Positions 45,848 through 57,707 of a stretch of 64,000 nt of DNA are shown in pieces. The notes beneath the pieces are model-generated. The model was not told where the DNA came from. It did no database searches and saw only the letters and a program-made list of their open reading frames with translations. Numbering within the stretch: the stretch's first letter is position 1; the number at the start of each line of letters is the position of its first letter. This stretch comes from Ehretia macrophylla. Its lineage: Eukaryota; Streptophyta; Magnoliopsida; Boraginales; Ehretiaceae. The stretch lies in contig CM075765.1 of assembly GCA_037974665.1 (NCBI GenBank), positions 10,213,501-10,277,500 of the forward strand. The letters run 5' to 3'. A program made the position numbers and the translations under genes.

Positions 45848-46725
45848 TGAAAACTAGTTTCCAGCTTCGTGTTTGATTGTGCGTTTATACAATTAAACAT
45901 GTTTGCAGATAGAACTCAGTAATCAGTGGATCAACTACAATGATATGCCTTATTCATACTGTGAAACAAATGAAAAGACAGTAAGTAAAGTACACACAGT
46001 ATTTTAACGTGGAAAACCTAACTGGAAAAAAACCACGTGACCAATCCCTGGTCAAAATAGGCAATCCACTAGATGTTTTCACGGTTACAATAGTCAATGT
46101 ACTTATGTGATTGACAACTCCCTTTGTAACCCTCATAGCCTAAACCATCTAACCCACCTAAGGATTTACAACCTAGCGAGATCCCATCGACTTAGCGTAT
46201 TCTCCCGAATACTCACCTCCTTCTCCCGAAGGATGTTTAATGAGACAAATGAATAGAGTGTTCACAAACAAAATATGCTCAGTGTGCTCACAGTTCTAAA
46301 GTAAACTATCTCCACAGTGTTTACACAAACAGACTCGATAAATACATTACAACCCTTATAAGATCTAGACTTTGCTTTCCGTCATCTGTCACACCTTGAT
46401 TCTTGCAATATTATCAGTATATATAGGTGTGAGTGCTACAATCTTGGGCTCCAAGCATCCGTGAGCATTATTGACCTTTGTAGGAGTGTTTACCCAAGTC
46501 AATCTCTAAAGATTTGCTCAATCAAAGATTTGTTCAATCATAATCTTCTTGGCCTTATCAAAAATGTCTCAGCATAATCACACTTGCAGCAAATTGATCT
46601 CTTACCAAATAAGATAAATCCTGCATAATCTTTTACCAAACCAAGATATGTGTTGCCAAAAATAAAGACAATTAAGAGAATGTAAATTGCCCCTAATATC
46701 GGGCTACATTTGGAGGCAGCTAACA
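45848..46725 (-). repeat. 5' LTR of the SIRE-like element, 878 bp
   Basis: Minus strand TGTTAGCTGCC...GTTTTCA, matching 36114-36973. Confidence 0.9.
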
Positions 46726-46793
46726 GTAAGAACATACCTTAGAAAAATATTATGAATATAAATATCAAGCTATGAGAAGTTAAAGAGTTCTAA

Positions 46794-46991
46794 GGGTGAA
46801 TTATATTTGTGATTTTTTGTAACCGCATAATACTTTTTATGGTACAAAAACTACTTAATACATCCATTGTGGTTTGTTAAATAACCACACCTAGTCACAT
46901 CCTATACTTCTATAAAAAAAACATTAACTGAAGTTGTTAAAAGCACTATTTGCCCTTAATTTTTTTCTTTTTTTCTTTTTTCTCCTTTTTT

Positions 46992-47025
<34 letters not shown>

Positions 47026-47408
47026 TAGATTTGTGTGTATGGTGGGGGGTGGGATAGGGAGTTGACGAGTTGGTATGGTAGTGGTGGGGTTGGGGGTTAG
47101 GGATGATGACAATAAGTTATTTTTGGTTTTTTTGGTAAAAATGGTAGGCAGTAAGAGAAAAAAAAGAAAAAAAAATATGTATCTTAATAAAGGTATTTTT
47201 GTCCAAAAAATTATCTATTTAAACAAAAAATATATGACCAATTGTATGTGACACGCATGAAGTACATCCTCCATTAAAATAGACGAATATAGAGGAGGGT
47301 ATTACACCTAGTTTAACAAACTACAAAATGATATGTTTGGTGGTTTTTGTACCACATGGGGTGTTATGTAGTTACAGAAAACCACAACGGGGCTGGTACA
47401 GTTCACCC
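46794..47408. mobile_element. Second Mutator-like MITE, 615 bp
   Basis: Inverted ends GGGTGAATTATATTTGTG... and, reversed, GGGTGAACTGTACCAGCCCC, with similarity of about 110 bp (TGGTACAAAAAC, TGTAGTTTGTTAAA/TGTGGTTTGTTAAA). Flanks GAGTTCTAA (46785-46793) and AAGTTCTAA (47409-47417) are a 9-bp target duplication with one mismatch. Inside, (TA)n (46994-47022) and then a G-rich tract (47041-47105) follow the same order as in the 33972-35035 element, and both have a TATTTTTGTCCAAA word. No transposase. Confidence 0.8.
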
Positions 47409-47417
47409 AAGTTCTAA

Positions 47418-47784
47418 TATGATGATATGTTGATATTTGGATTTAATCAAAATGAGAAGCTGCTGACTTTGACTCAATTTTTAAATAGGTCATGTCACTC
47501 GTAATGAGGACAACATATGATAATGTTTGTCTTTCCAAATAAATGAACGTAGTATATTTATTTGATTAAATCCAATAAGAAGTGAATGAGGAAATTGAGT
47601 TTAAAAATTGAAGAATTAACTTAAGGAATGTGGACAGCCAACTTTGAAGAAGTTGAAGAGTCCTATATCAGAAAAATAAAGCAATTTATGTCTATTTATA
47701 TATCCTAATGTTGACTCTTGAGTTTGCGCCCAAGGAGCACCAATAGTCTTTAGACGGGAAAGGACCTACCCAGGATTGGGTTTG
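47418..47784. other. Spacer left of the Athila-like insertion
   Basis: No gene is seen. It is probably contiguous, before the insertion, with the sequence resuming at 56050. Confidence 0.4.
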
Positions 47785-47789
47785 GTCTG

Positions 47790-49005
47790 TGTTAGGTATA
47801 TTATTGATATATTATTTCAGCACCTTTTCACTTAAACTTTGTGAGTTTTTGAGAAGTTTATGAGCAATTTGATGGGTTTTGTCTTTGATTTGAGTTGTAG
47901 GTAATCTCCAAGAAACAAGCTAAATTTTGAGGCGAAGATTGAAGAGAAATAGCAAAGAATTGACTTGCATGCACTTTGTGGAACAATTGAATGAAAATCC
48001 AAAGTAGCGCAATCATAGAGCAGCTGCGCAGCATCGTAGGAAAATTAAGGGCAGTTTTGTAAATTGGCAAGAAAAGAAAGAAACCGTATGAAATAAAAGG
48101 AGAAGAAACGTGAGAAGTGGGCAGCCATCAAGATGGGAGAAAAAGAGACGTTCCAGAGGGAGAGAAAGAGAGGATTCGAGAGTTGAAGACGGAGAACAAT
48201 CCGGAGACGGACTTCTACCATGATTCTTATCCAAATCCTAGTTTTCTCTATCTCTCTTATCATGTTTTATGTTACAATTGAGATTTTATTTAATTTCTTT
48301 ATAATGTTCTAGATTATTTTTCTAGGGCTACGATGTAGCCGGATTTTGAATATTTGAAGCTTTTGATTTGAATTAATTTGTGAACTATTTCATATTTGCG
48401 TTGAGTATTTTATGCTGAGTTTAATGCTTGTGGTTGCCTAATCAACAATTACATGAGTCGTGATTTAGTTTAAAACTGAGAAGTGATAACTAAATTAGAC
48501 CACGTGTAAAATAACATTAAATTGTCATAAGCTAAAGATAGTTATGAGATCTAGTGCAGCGTTTGAATTTCTAAGACTTAATGCGTTCCATAAGTTCACA
48601 GTTATCACAGAGATGTAGTTAGCTTGCTTATTGGGATAGGTTATTGATGCTTGAGAAAGATTAATATCTACCTTAGCGAAATTGCTGGCAACGTAGGGAA
48701 TAGGCGTCAATTGATTTAAATCAATAATTTCAAGTAAGATTAATCTTGGTGAAATCGGAACCCATAGAACATTTTAATTCTTGATTTATCCTTTTTATTA
48801 ATTTCGTATTCACTTTAGTTGTTAATTACAAAAGTACTTTATTTATTAGTTTTTACTCACAATCTCTCAATATTTGATTATCCGAATAAAGTTAAAGCTA
48901 AGTTAATTTCGGTAGTTAATAATCACAGTCCTCGTGGGAACAATCTTTACTTACTATTTTATTACTTGTTGCGATAGGTGCACTTGCGTTAGAAATTACA
49001 CAACA
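47790..49005 (+). repeat. 5' LTR of the Athila-like element, 1216 bp
   Basis: TGTTAGGTATATTATTGATA ... TTACACAACA. Same length as the 3' LTR at 54829-56044. Contains a GCGCA/CAGCTGCGCAGC motif at about 48006-48030. Confidence 0.93.
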
Positions 49006-49011
49006 AGTTTT

Positions 49012-49030
49012 TGGCACTATTGCTGGGGAC
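49012..49030 (+). other. Primer-binding site, tRNA-Asp type, degenerate
   Basis: TGGCACTATTGCTGGGGAC, six bases after the LTR, resembles the Athila site TGGCGCCGTTGCCGGGGA, with a few transitions. Confidence 0.75.
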
Positions 49031-49159
49031 TGTGCCATTATTAATATCTATACCAAATAGCTTTAATTTTACTTTGGATTTTATTTTATTTTGTTAGTCG
49101 TTTTTCTTATTTTTGTGACTTGCGTTTCAGGAACATAGTGTTTTAAGTGCATACGAAAG

Positions 49160-50970
49160 TTGGGAAGTGGTACTTTGCTGCCTATCGATCCTGAGATAGA
49201 AAACACTTGTCGAAAGAATAGAAAGGATAAAAGAGTTACTACCCACCATCTTCAAGATACCACGGCTGCAATTATTCAAGTACAAGAAGGAAATAATCAC
49301 TCAAATCCACCTAGAGCATTGCGAGATTATGCGCTGCCACCCACAGGAATTCAACCTGTTATTAGAAGGCCAGCGATTCAAGCAAATAACTTTGAGTTGA
49401 AGATAGTGACGCTGCAGTTGATTCAGAATATTCCATTCCGTGGATTATCTACTGAAGATCCTAATCAGCATATTGTGAATTTTTTAGAAGTCTGCAGAAC
49501 TGTTAAGTACAATGGAGTCACTGATGAAGCTCTGCGCCTTCACTTGTTTCTTTTCTCTTTAAGGGATCAAGCTAAGGAATGTTTGAACTCGTTGCCTTCG
49601 GATTCAATCACTACTTGGGAAGATTTAGTGCACAAGTTTCTGTCAAGATTTTTCCCACCTGGAAAGACAGCGAAAATGCTCATAGAAATCAATAATTTTG
49701 CTCAGCATGAAGGGGAAACTCTTCGTGAAGCATGGGAGAGGTATAAGATGTTGTTGAGGAAGTGTCTTAATCATGGAGTACCCAAGTGGATGCAAGTTCA
49801 CAATTTTTACAATAGGTTGATTAGCACCACAAGAATTTTGATTGATGCATCAGCAAGAGGAACTTTAATGAACAAGACAACGGATGAAGCTTATGCGTTG
49901 CTTGAGGATATTGTCTTGAACAATCAGCAGTGGTTGAGCCAGAGAGTCACACCAAAGAAGACAGTTGGGATCCATGAGATTGATGCCATAACCGCCTTGA
50001 TAGCGAAAATTGACAATCTCGCGAAACAGTTACAAAATAATCAAATGACTGCTAATGCTGTCTAAGCGGCAGTGGTGTACGAGTTTTGTTGTGGTCCACA
50101 CTATAGTACAGAATGTCAGGTTGAAAATCCATTTGCGCAAGGCACAGCAGAACAAGCACAGTATGTGGGGAATTTTAATAGGCAACAACACAATCAGTAC
50201 TCTAACATATATAATCCAACATAGCATAATCATCCGAATTTTTCCTGGAGAAATACTCAGAATGTGTTGCAGCCTGAGCAGAATAACCCACCACCAGAGA
50301 AGAAGGTGAACTTGGATGAGATAATTGCTCAATTGGCGAATTCGCAGACATAGTTGGCTAATTCCCATACTTAATTTATGAATGAAACAAGGACAAATTT
50401 CCGGAACCAATCTGCACAAATCAGGAATTTGGAGGCTCAGTTTAGCCAGATGGCTACGATGTTTTCAGAAAGACAACAAGAAAGTTTACCTAGTACTTTG
50501 GAGGTAAATCCCAGAAGAGATGGCACAGAGCATTGCAAAGCGATCACTCTGAGAAGCAACAAGGAGTTAGAGGAGCCAGTGAGAACCAAGAAGGTTGAGA
50601 AAGGTGAAATGAAGAATAAGGCGAAAGATGAAGAAAAAGTAGAAACTCAGCCACCACCTACACAGGAACTACCTGTGGTGGTACCATTCCCTCAACGATT
50701 GCAGAAAAATAAGCTTGATAAGTAATTTGCTAAATTTCTTGAAGTCTTCAAGAAACTTCACATTAATATTCCATTCGCAGATGCGCTTGAACAAATCCCA
50801 AGTTATGTGAAGTTTATGAAGGACATCCTTTTGAATAAGAGGAAGCTTGGAGATTATCAGACAGTTGCACTTACTGAATAGTGCAGCGCTATTTTGCAAA
50901 AGAAGCTGCCACAAAAGCTCAAGGATCCAGGGAGTTTTACTATTCCTTATGAAATTGACAATGTTGTGTT
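49160..50970 (+). pseudogene. Athila-like gag, broken
   Basis: The frame is open from before 49160 to 50065, but no ATG is in place; the first candidate codons are TTG and an upstream ATA that may be a lost ATG. Motifs: RGLSTEDPNQHIVNFLEVCR, LRLHLFLFSLRDQAKECLNS, LPSDSITTWEDLVHKFLSRF, FPPGKTAKMLIEINNFAQHE, ETLREAWERYKMLLRKCLNH, the plant gypsy gag core. After a TAA at 50063, the same frame holds a knuckle CCGPHYSTEC (about 50090-50120), an Asn/Gln-rich region, GTEHCKAITLRSNKELEEP, VVPFPQRLQ, KFLEVFKKLHINIPFADALE and PQKLKDPGSFTIPYEI, up to the protease. Stops at about 50221, 50352, 50373, 50723 and 50879 break it. Confidence 0.87.
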
Positions 50971-51255
50971 GAGTGAGCTTTGTGTAATTTAGGTGCTAGC
51001 ATTAATTTAATGCCTTTATCTATTTTCAGGAAGCTTGGTTTAGGAGAGGCAAGACCTACAATAGTAACACTACAGTTAGTTGATCGTTCGCTCAAGCACC
51101 CCAGAGGAGTTATTGAAGATGTGCTAGTCAAAGTCGATAAATTCATCTTTCCTACAGATTTCATAGTGTTAGACATGGAAGAAGACAAGAAAATTCATAT
51201 CATTCTTGAAAGACCTTTCCTTGCAACTGGAGGAACACTTATTGATGTTTGAAAG
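50971..51255 (+). pseudogene. Athila-like protease with lost catalytic Asp
   Basis: CNLGASINLMPLSIFRKLGL followed by TIVTLQLVDRSLKHPRGVIE and IILERPFLATGGTLIDV. In this family the active site reads CDLGAS; here Asp is Asn (GAT to AAT), which should abolish activity. A frameshift just upstream (about 50985) separates it from gag. TGA at 51250 ends the frame. Confidence 0.85.
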
Positions 51256-51850
51256 GGTTAGCTTAGGTTGCGAGTACAAGAGGAAGAGGTAACCTTTCAT
51301 GTTTCCAAAGCTATCAAGTACCCAGAAGCCAGCAACAGTTGTTTTTGCATTGATGACATACAAGCTATAGTGTCTAACCATAGAGGTCAATTGGATCCCT
51401 TGGAGGCTAGCTTGTTACGAGATGATTCTTTTGTTTCGGTGGGATTGGAGCACAAGGAATATTGGTCTATTAAACAACTAAACATGGGTGTACAAACAGT
51501 GGGTGAGAAAGAATTCTTGCAATTGAATAAGCTAAAAAGATCATGTGATGAAGCGAATGAGAAAGCAAAAAGTTACAAGGAGAGGACAGAAAAAGTGGCA
51601 TGACAAACCCGTTTCAGGAAAAGATTTATCTCTTAGGCAACAAATACTTCTGTATAACCCACGGATTCCTGAAAAACGCAAGTCAAGATGGTTTGGCCCT
51701 TTTGTTGTGACTAAGGTGTTGCCCTATGGTACTGTGGAAGTCACTCATTCAGAGAAATGGATGTTCAAGGTCAACGAACAACGGTTGAAGACTTATAGGG
51801 ATGATGAGTTTGATAAGCACAAGACCGTTGTCCACCTCAATTCGTCGTGA
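51256..51850 (+). pseudogene. Residual pol: pre-RT scrap joined to integrase C-terminus
   Basis: Residues up to LDPLEASLLRDDSFV (about 51440) belong to the region between protease and RT. From HKEYWSIKQLNMG (about 51450) onward they belong to the end of integrase: EKEFLQLNKLKRSCDEANEK, YKERTEK, then in another frame KWHDKPVSGKDLSLRQQILL, KRKSRWFGPFVVTKVLPYG and MFKVNEQRLKTY, stop at 51848. So RT, RNase H and the integrase core are deleted in one block, with a junction near 51450. Confidence 0.8.
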
Positions 51851-54813
51851 AAAATTGCTTTGTCTGGCTATCGACATTAAAACAAGCATTTTTTGGGAGG
51901 CAACCCGAGTTTTCTTACTTTTATTGATTTAATAGTTGTGTTTGTTTTTAGTTAAATTTCAAGTTATAATTGTCGTAGTTAATTTTTTTTTCTTGTCATG
52001 TTAGGTTCAAGAACAAATTTGTGGGAAGATAAAGCAAAAAGAGGCTTCATCAGGTCAACTCACATGAAAAATATGTGAACAATGGTGTGTGGATTGAGGG
52101 AGGTGCGCTTGAAGAGAAAAAATGAAAGAAAATAAAAGCTGCGAAAGTAGCGCTGTTGCGCTATAATATAGCGCAGCTGCGCTCGCAGTGTTTACAAGTT
52201 ACATTCACAAAGGGCTGTTGGAAGAGAAAGAGCGCAAGCGTAGCGCAGCTGTGCTTACGTCCTTTAGTTTGACGTTCGAAGAAAAAATAATACAACGCAG
52301 GCATAGCGCTTACGTCATTTCTTTTGACATTAAAAAAAAAAATTGACAATCATAAAATCTTCTTATTTCAACCCAGTTACCCAACAACCCACTTCATAAC
52401 AAGCCCACCTATCAAACCCATTTACCTAAACTCACAACCCACTTACCAAACCCACATAATAAACTCACCTATCAAACCCAAATCAAAAACTCAAATAAAA
52501 ACCCTTCATTCTATCACTCTCTCTCTCACATACATACTCTCTCACACAACAAGCGCCGACGAGCTCACGACAGGGACGCAAAGCTCCTTTAGACCATGCA
52601 ACCACAAGCCACAGAGATGACGAACTCGTGGCTTCTCTCTGGATCTCCCATGCTCACATCGTCGTCATCTCTTTCAGCCCACACCACTCACGTAAGTTAG
52701 TTTTATTGGTTTGCATTGTGGGCTAAATTTGAAAAAAAAAAAAGAAAAAAAATTGGATCTGAGTGGGTTTCTTGAGTTTAGAATACAGTTGTGGGTGATT
52801 TGTGTTTCTGTGATATGTAATGGAGTGTTGGTGTTTATGAGTCTACTTTGTGTTCATATGCGCATTATGCTACTAACAGAACATTGAGGTTATGACAATT
52901 GAGGTCAAATTTGTGTTTGTTGGATGGAATCTATTGGGAATCTTGTTTGTATACTATTGGCTTGATTAAAGTTCTAAATGAGGCAGAAAGCTTTATGGAA
53001 ATCTTGTGGCTTTAAGGACTGTCTCTATTATGAATTGACGTGTTGGTTGAGTGATTTGTGATTGTATTGTATTTTCATTGTTGTGGTAGTTCGGGCTATG
53101 TTATGGTAGCAAGTGTGTCATTCTTCGCTTGTAAGTAAGTTGTGAGCTGTGACTGACTTGTAAAGTGGTATCCCTGGTTAGAACAAATAATGATTGTAGT
53201 TGAAGTTGTGCTTGTTGGGTAGTGTCAACTTGAGTAAATTGTTTAGCATATCAACATGCCAATGACATCTACTGGAGCAAGCTATTTTGCATAATTGGAG
53301 CTGAAACATTCTAGGAGCCTTCGGACAATGAATGACATGGATATTCATGGAAGTCCTCTACTTTCTTTTCTTTACTTTCACCATTGAGGACAATGTCTCG
53401 TTTAAAATTTGGGGGTAGTTATTTGGTGTCTACCTGGTTAACATGTTATGTTTAGAGTCTATTTATTGTTATTTTCTAGATGCTTTGTTATTTTCTTTTA
53501 TATTGAATTTAAAAAAAAATAAAAAAAAATTGAAAAACTGAAAAAAAATATATAAAAATTGAAAGTGGTGCTGAAAAGATAAAAAAATAGGCTGATGATG
53601 AGTAGCGTAAAGAGTACATGATAGTAATGAGAATAATTGACTGAAGCATAGTTTTGTTTTACGAAAAATCCCCACCTACTGCGCACTTAGCCTCGCCTAG
53701 TTATGTTGTTGCTTAGAGAAGGATTATGTGAGTTTAAGTGAATAGAAGAATGAGCATAGGACTTTAGAACTTGCTTGATTGTCACTCGAGGCGAAATCCT
53801 AGGTTGCATAGCATTAGAGAAATGATTTAAGTCATCTTTGGATCGTTTGAGCCTTTCAACCCAACCCTTGTAATAATTGAATATCACTAGTTCACCCTTT
53901 TGAGCTTAATTAGCCTTTTCTTTCTTTTGCAACTTACAAATTCTTCCTTAACTTGTCAAGTTTGATTTTCCCCACTTAATGACCTTCCTACTTGTAACAT
54001 ATGATTGTTCTAGGATGATTATATGGAGCCATGTTTTGCATTGAATGATGGGAGGTTTGATGATTTGGTGATGTGTTGTTTTGTTTCAGAAAAAAAATGA
54101 AATATTGAGAAAAAAAAAAGAAGAAAAAGAAAAGAATTGAGAGAAAAGATAAGAGCAACACCCCTTGTAGTTAATATTAAAAAGCAAGTTTGAGGAAGTG
54201 TGGATTCTTTTTATGTTTATAAATGTTGTGGATGAATGTTGAGGAAGTGAAATGAAAGAAGAAAGATAAGAGATATGTTGAATAATTGTGGTGGTAAGAA
54301 GTAGAGTTGGCATGTGCTCCATTGAACATCCTTGAATAGTTGTGTTCTTACAGGTAGTTTAGCCTTATGTTATATCCATTATCCTACCTTGACCCTAGCC
54401 ATATGTTACAACCAAATGTAAAGTCCTATTGATCTTTAATGTTATGATTGACCTACATTAGTAGAGAGTGGCATGAAAAGTAAGCCTATGAAGTCCTAAG
54501 TGATTGAAAATAAAAGATTCACATTGGAAATTCGCTTAACTTGCATAAACTTATCCGAGTACAATTGATTGGGATAGAGGTTATACACACACACTCACTT
54601 GGGGGATTTGAAGTAAAATGCAAATTATGTGAAGTTAATATTTCTCATTCTTATGATTAAAAATCACCTCTTAAGTTGTGAAATAAAGCTACTGAGGCTG
54701 TGGAAATTTACTATCCTGCAACATTGCTCTCATTAGTTGTCTTGTGTCAAGTCTTTAATTTTAGGTTATTTCTTTCTTTAGTTGTGTCTTTTGCTTGAGG
54801 ACAAGCAAAGCTT
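51851..54813 (+). other. 3' non-coding region of the Athila-like element
   Basis: About 3 kb with no credible ORF. It contains a palindrome-rich stretch 52148-52310 with repeated TAGCGC and GCGCAGCTGCGC words, an A/C-rich stretch (52365-52520), and at 53391-53416 GAGGACAATG...TTTGGGGG, which looks like a second polypurine-type signal. Athila elements usually have a long region here, sometimes with an env-like ORF; none is visible. Confidence 0.6.
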
Positions 54814-54824
54814 AAGTTTTGGGG
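54814..54824 (+). other. Polypurine-type tract of the Athila-like element
   Basis: AAGTTTTGGGG, preceded by GAGGACAAGCAAAGCTT, just before the 3' LTR at 54829. This context is typical of Athila. Confidence 0.7.
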
Positions 54825-54828
54825 TATT

Positions 54829-56044
54829 TGTTCGGTATATTATTGATATATTATTTCAGCATCTTTTCACTTAAACTTTGTGAGTTTTTGAGTAGTTTAT
54901 GAGCAATTTGATGGGTTTTGTCTTTGATTTGAGTTGTAGGTAATCTCCAAGAGACAAGCTAAATTTTGAGGCGAAGATTAAAGAGAAATAGCAAAGAGTT
55001 GACTTGCATGCACTTTGTGGAACAATTGAAGGAAAATCAGAAGTAGCGCAATCATAGCGCAGCTGCGCAACATCACAAGAAAATTAAGGGCAGTTTTGTA
55101 AATTGGCAAGAAAAGAAAGAAACCCTATGAAATAAAAAGAGAAAAAACGTGAGAAATGGGCAGCCATCAATAAAGGAGAAAAAGCGACGTTGCAGAGGGA
55201 GAGAAAGAAAGGATTTGCAAGTTGAAGATGGAGAACAATCCGGAGACGGACTTCTACCACGATTCTACTCCAAATCCTAGTTTTCTCTATCTCTCTTATC
55301 ATGTTTTACGTTACAATTAAGATTTTATTGAATTTCTTTATGATGTTCTAGATTATTTTTCTAGGGCTACGATGTAGCCAGATTTTGAATATTTGAAGCT
55401 TTTGATTTGAATTAATTGATGAACTATTCCATATCTGCGTTGAGTATTTTATGCTGAGTTTAATGCTTGTGGTTGCCTGATCAACAATTACATGAGTCGT
55501 GATTTAGTTTGAGATTGAGAAGTAATAACTAAATTAGACCACGTGTAAAATAACATTAAATTATCATAAGCTGGAGATAGTTATGAGATCTAGTGCAGCA
55601 TTTGAATTTCTAAGACTTAATGCGTTCCATAAGTTCACAGTTATCATAGAGATGTAGTTAGGTTGCTTATTGGGATATGTTATTGATGCTTGAGAAAGAT
55701 TAATATCTACCTTAATGAAATTGCTGGCAACGTAGGGAATAGGCGTCAATTGATTTAAATCAATAGTTTCAAATAAGATTAATCTTGGTGAAATCGGAAC
55801 CCCTAGAACATTTTAATTCTTGATTTATCCTCTTTATTAATTTCGTATTCGCTTTAGTTGTTAATTCCAAAAGTACTTTATTTATTAGTTTTTACTCATA
55901 ATCTCTCAGTATTTGATTATCCGAATAAAGTTAAAGCTAAGTTAATTTCGGTAGTTAATAATCACAGTACTCGTGGGAACGATCTTTACTTACTACTTTA
56001 TTACTTGTTGCGATACGTGCACTTGCGTTAGAAGTTATACAATA
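54829..56044 (+). repeat. 3' LTR of the Athila-like element, 1216 bp
   Basis: TGTTCGGTATATTATTGATA ... TTATACAATA, pairing with 47790-49005. The last dinucleotide is TA, not CA, by one mutation. Followed by the target duplication GTCTG. Confidence 0.92.
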
Positions 56045-57374
56045 GTCTGAATCATCACGTGTGCACATACCCTACTTGGCACGTCATGTACACGTGGATT
56101 TATATGATTAGTTTCATGCTAATAGAAGTTTATTTAAGTTGCCTTATCGTTTGGGAGATTTCGTGAATGTTGTGAAACTTATCCCTTTGATCGTATATGT
56201 CTATTTTTCGTTTTGATGCTTATATTATAACTATTTGCGAGGGCGGCCTACTTTGTTGTCCCTCATATGTGATTATTGCCTATATTGTCATTGTCATTTG
56301 AGTGCATTGCATAGTAGTTATGCAACCATATCGTCAGGACGGATGTATCAAGTATCGACTAGGCGTCAGCGGGCTTGCCAGTGGATATTCGATCTCCGTG
56401 CTCTAGTCCCTCGCTTGCCTGGTCCGAAGATTGCCAGGGGTTATTGGGTCGTAGGATATCGGGGTACATCTGGAGTACACCCACTGGAATGTTTGGGGTT
56501 TATGCCGGTACATTGATCGAGTTCGAGGTTCGTGGATCGTGGTTCGTGATTGAAGATCAAGACTTGGAGTGTTTGGGGTTATGGAGATCGTATCATTTTA
56601 AATGTGTGGTATTTCATTGTCTAATTGTCTTCTTATTGTTTAATTGTTATTATGTGCTTAACTGTTGCATTGCATTAACTGATTTTCGAAAATGCCCCCG
56701 ATTTATTGTTTCCCCTCCCTTGCTAAGCAATTGTGTTGCTCATTCCTCTTTTAACATGTTTCAGGAGAAGCTGAGGTTGAACCCCAACTAGTAGCAATAG
56801 AGGAAGGAGAAGAAGTGCAAGTAGATCAATTGCATTGACTATTTGCTTGTTGAGGTTAGATGCTATGTGAAGGTGTGTGTTGATATGTTATGTCCTATTT
56901 TGAGACCTTTTGAGGTCTTGTATGTATTTATGTTAGATTTGTTGGATTGTAACATGTAAGGTCTTGTATGAATTAGAAGCGTGGATGACATGTAATAGTT
57001 AATGTTATACTTACTGTTCTTTTAATTGCATGCTTGTGTGGTAAAGTTAGTTGGCAAGTGGACTCAATATATAAGTAAGAATAGTAGTTAAAGTTAGAGT
57101 GGTATAATAACCCATCTTATGACTTAGAATTTCATTGGCTATTAATGCATGCTTGTATGTTGAACTTTTGCTAAGTTGGGGCTCAGATGGCCGTAGTGAA
57201 TTGAAGGATGTTGTGATATTGGAGAATGGGATTTATTGAGGATGTTGGATTATGATTTTGTGGCTTTAACGACTGTGTGCAAGGAATTGGTTAGTCCACG
57301 GTACAGAGGAGACTCTATCCATTTATCGGGTCTGGACTTGACCTATAATGTGGGGTTAAGTTTGGGGCGTTACA
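56045..57374 (+). repeat. 5' LTR of the Tekay-like element, start not located
   Basis: The end GGGGCGTTACA (57374) is set by the primer site at 57381 and by the 3' stub at 62034-62164. From about 56240 it resembles the minus-strand solo LTR (20960 downwards). The expected TGTGATACCCG start is not found here, so the LTR is truncated or its first part was lost. Confidence 0.7.
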
Positions 57375-57380
57375 TTTAGG

Positions 57381-57392
57381 TGGTATCAGAGC
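57381..57392 (+). other. Primer-binding site, tRNA-Met, perfect
   Basis: TGGTATCAGAGC, six bases after the LTR end. Exact match to the plant initiator tRNA-Met site. Confidence 0.93.
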
Positions 57393-57707
57393 TAATTGAA
57401 TGCATGAGCCGGGATAGGTTTCTCGGTCTGTGGGGTAGAGGTCCTTATGTAAAAGTTGAATTGTGTGATTGTGTGATTGTTAACTTGTCTAATGAATGAT
57501 TGTCTAAGTGAAGAACATGCTAGCATGAAAATAAGTGTAAGAAATGTCTATTGCATGATGTTGTGTGTATATGACAAATTTAGAGTATATTGTATGTTGA
57601 ATGCATTATATGTTACCTTATGTGCATAAGATATCTTGAATGTGAATATGTTATCTTTATGTGTTATATATTTGCCTATTATAACACTTACCTCTTCTAG
57701 TACGGAG

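Larger units (their letters stand above)
36114..46725 (-). mobile_element. SIRE-like Ty1/copia retrotransposon with third ORF, 10.6 kb
   Basis: Minus strand: 5' LTR 46725-45848, primer site, gag, protease, integrase, RT, RNase H, then a separate ORF (39571-38004), polypurine tract and 3' LTR 36973-36114. The extra ORF after pol and the coiled-coil gag are typical of the SIRE/Maximus lineage. Target duplication GTAAA (36109-36113) / GTAAG (46726-46730) matches at four of five bases. A TRIM element (37396-37895) is inserted in the 3' part. Every ORF is broken. Confidence 0.87.
47790..56044 (+). mobile_element. Athila-like Ty3/gypsy element, internally deleted, 8.3 kb
   Basis: Two 1216-bp LTRs, a tRNA-Asp-like primer site, gag, a protease remnant, the extreme end of integrase, a long 3' region and a polypurine tract. 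The perfect 5-bp target duplication GTCTG (47785-47789, 56045-56049) proves one insertion event. LTRs differ by about 5% in the first 200 bp by eye. RT, RNase H and the integrase core are absent. Primer site type, gag motifs and the GAGGACAAGCAAAG word before the 3' LTR fit the Athila lineage. Confidence 0.92.

Noticed and set aside
47418-47784. Missing 5' part of the Tekay-like LTR left of the Athila insertion
   Set aside because: The expected TGTGATACCCG start and following words were not found there, so continuity with the LTR is not claimed.
57381-57392. tRNA-like TGGTATCAGAGC words (also 17113, 32585, 37662, 45834)
   Set aside because: They are primer-binding sites complementary to a tRNA 3' end, not tRNA genes; no cloverleaf around them.
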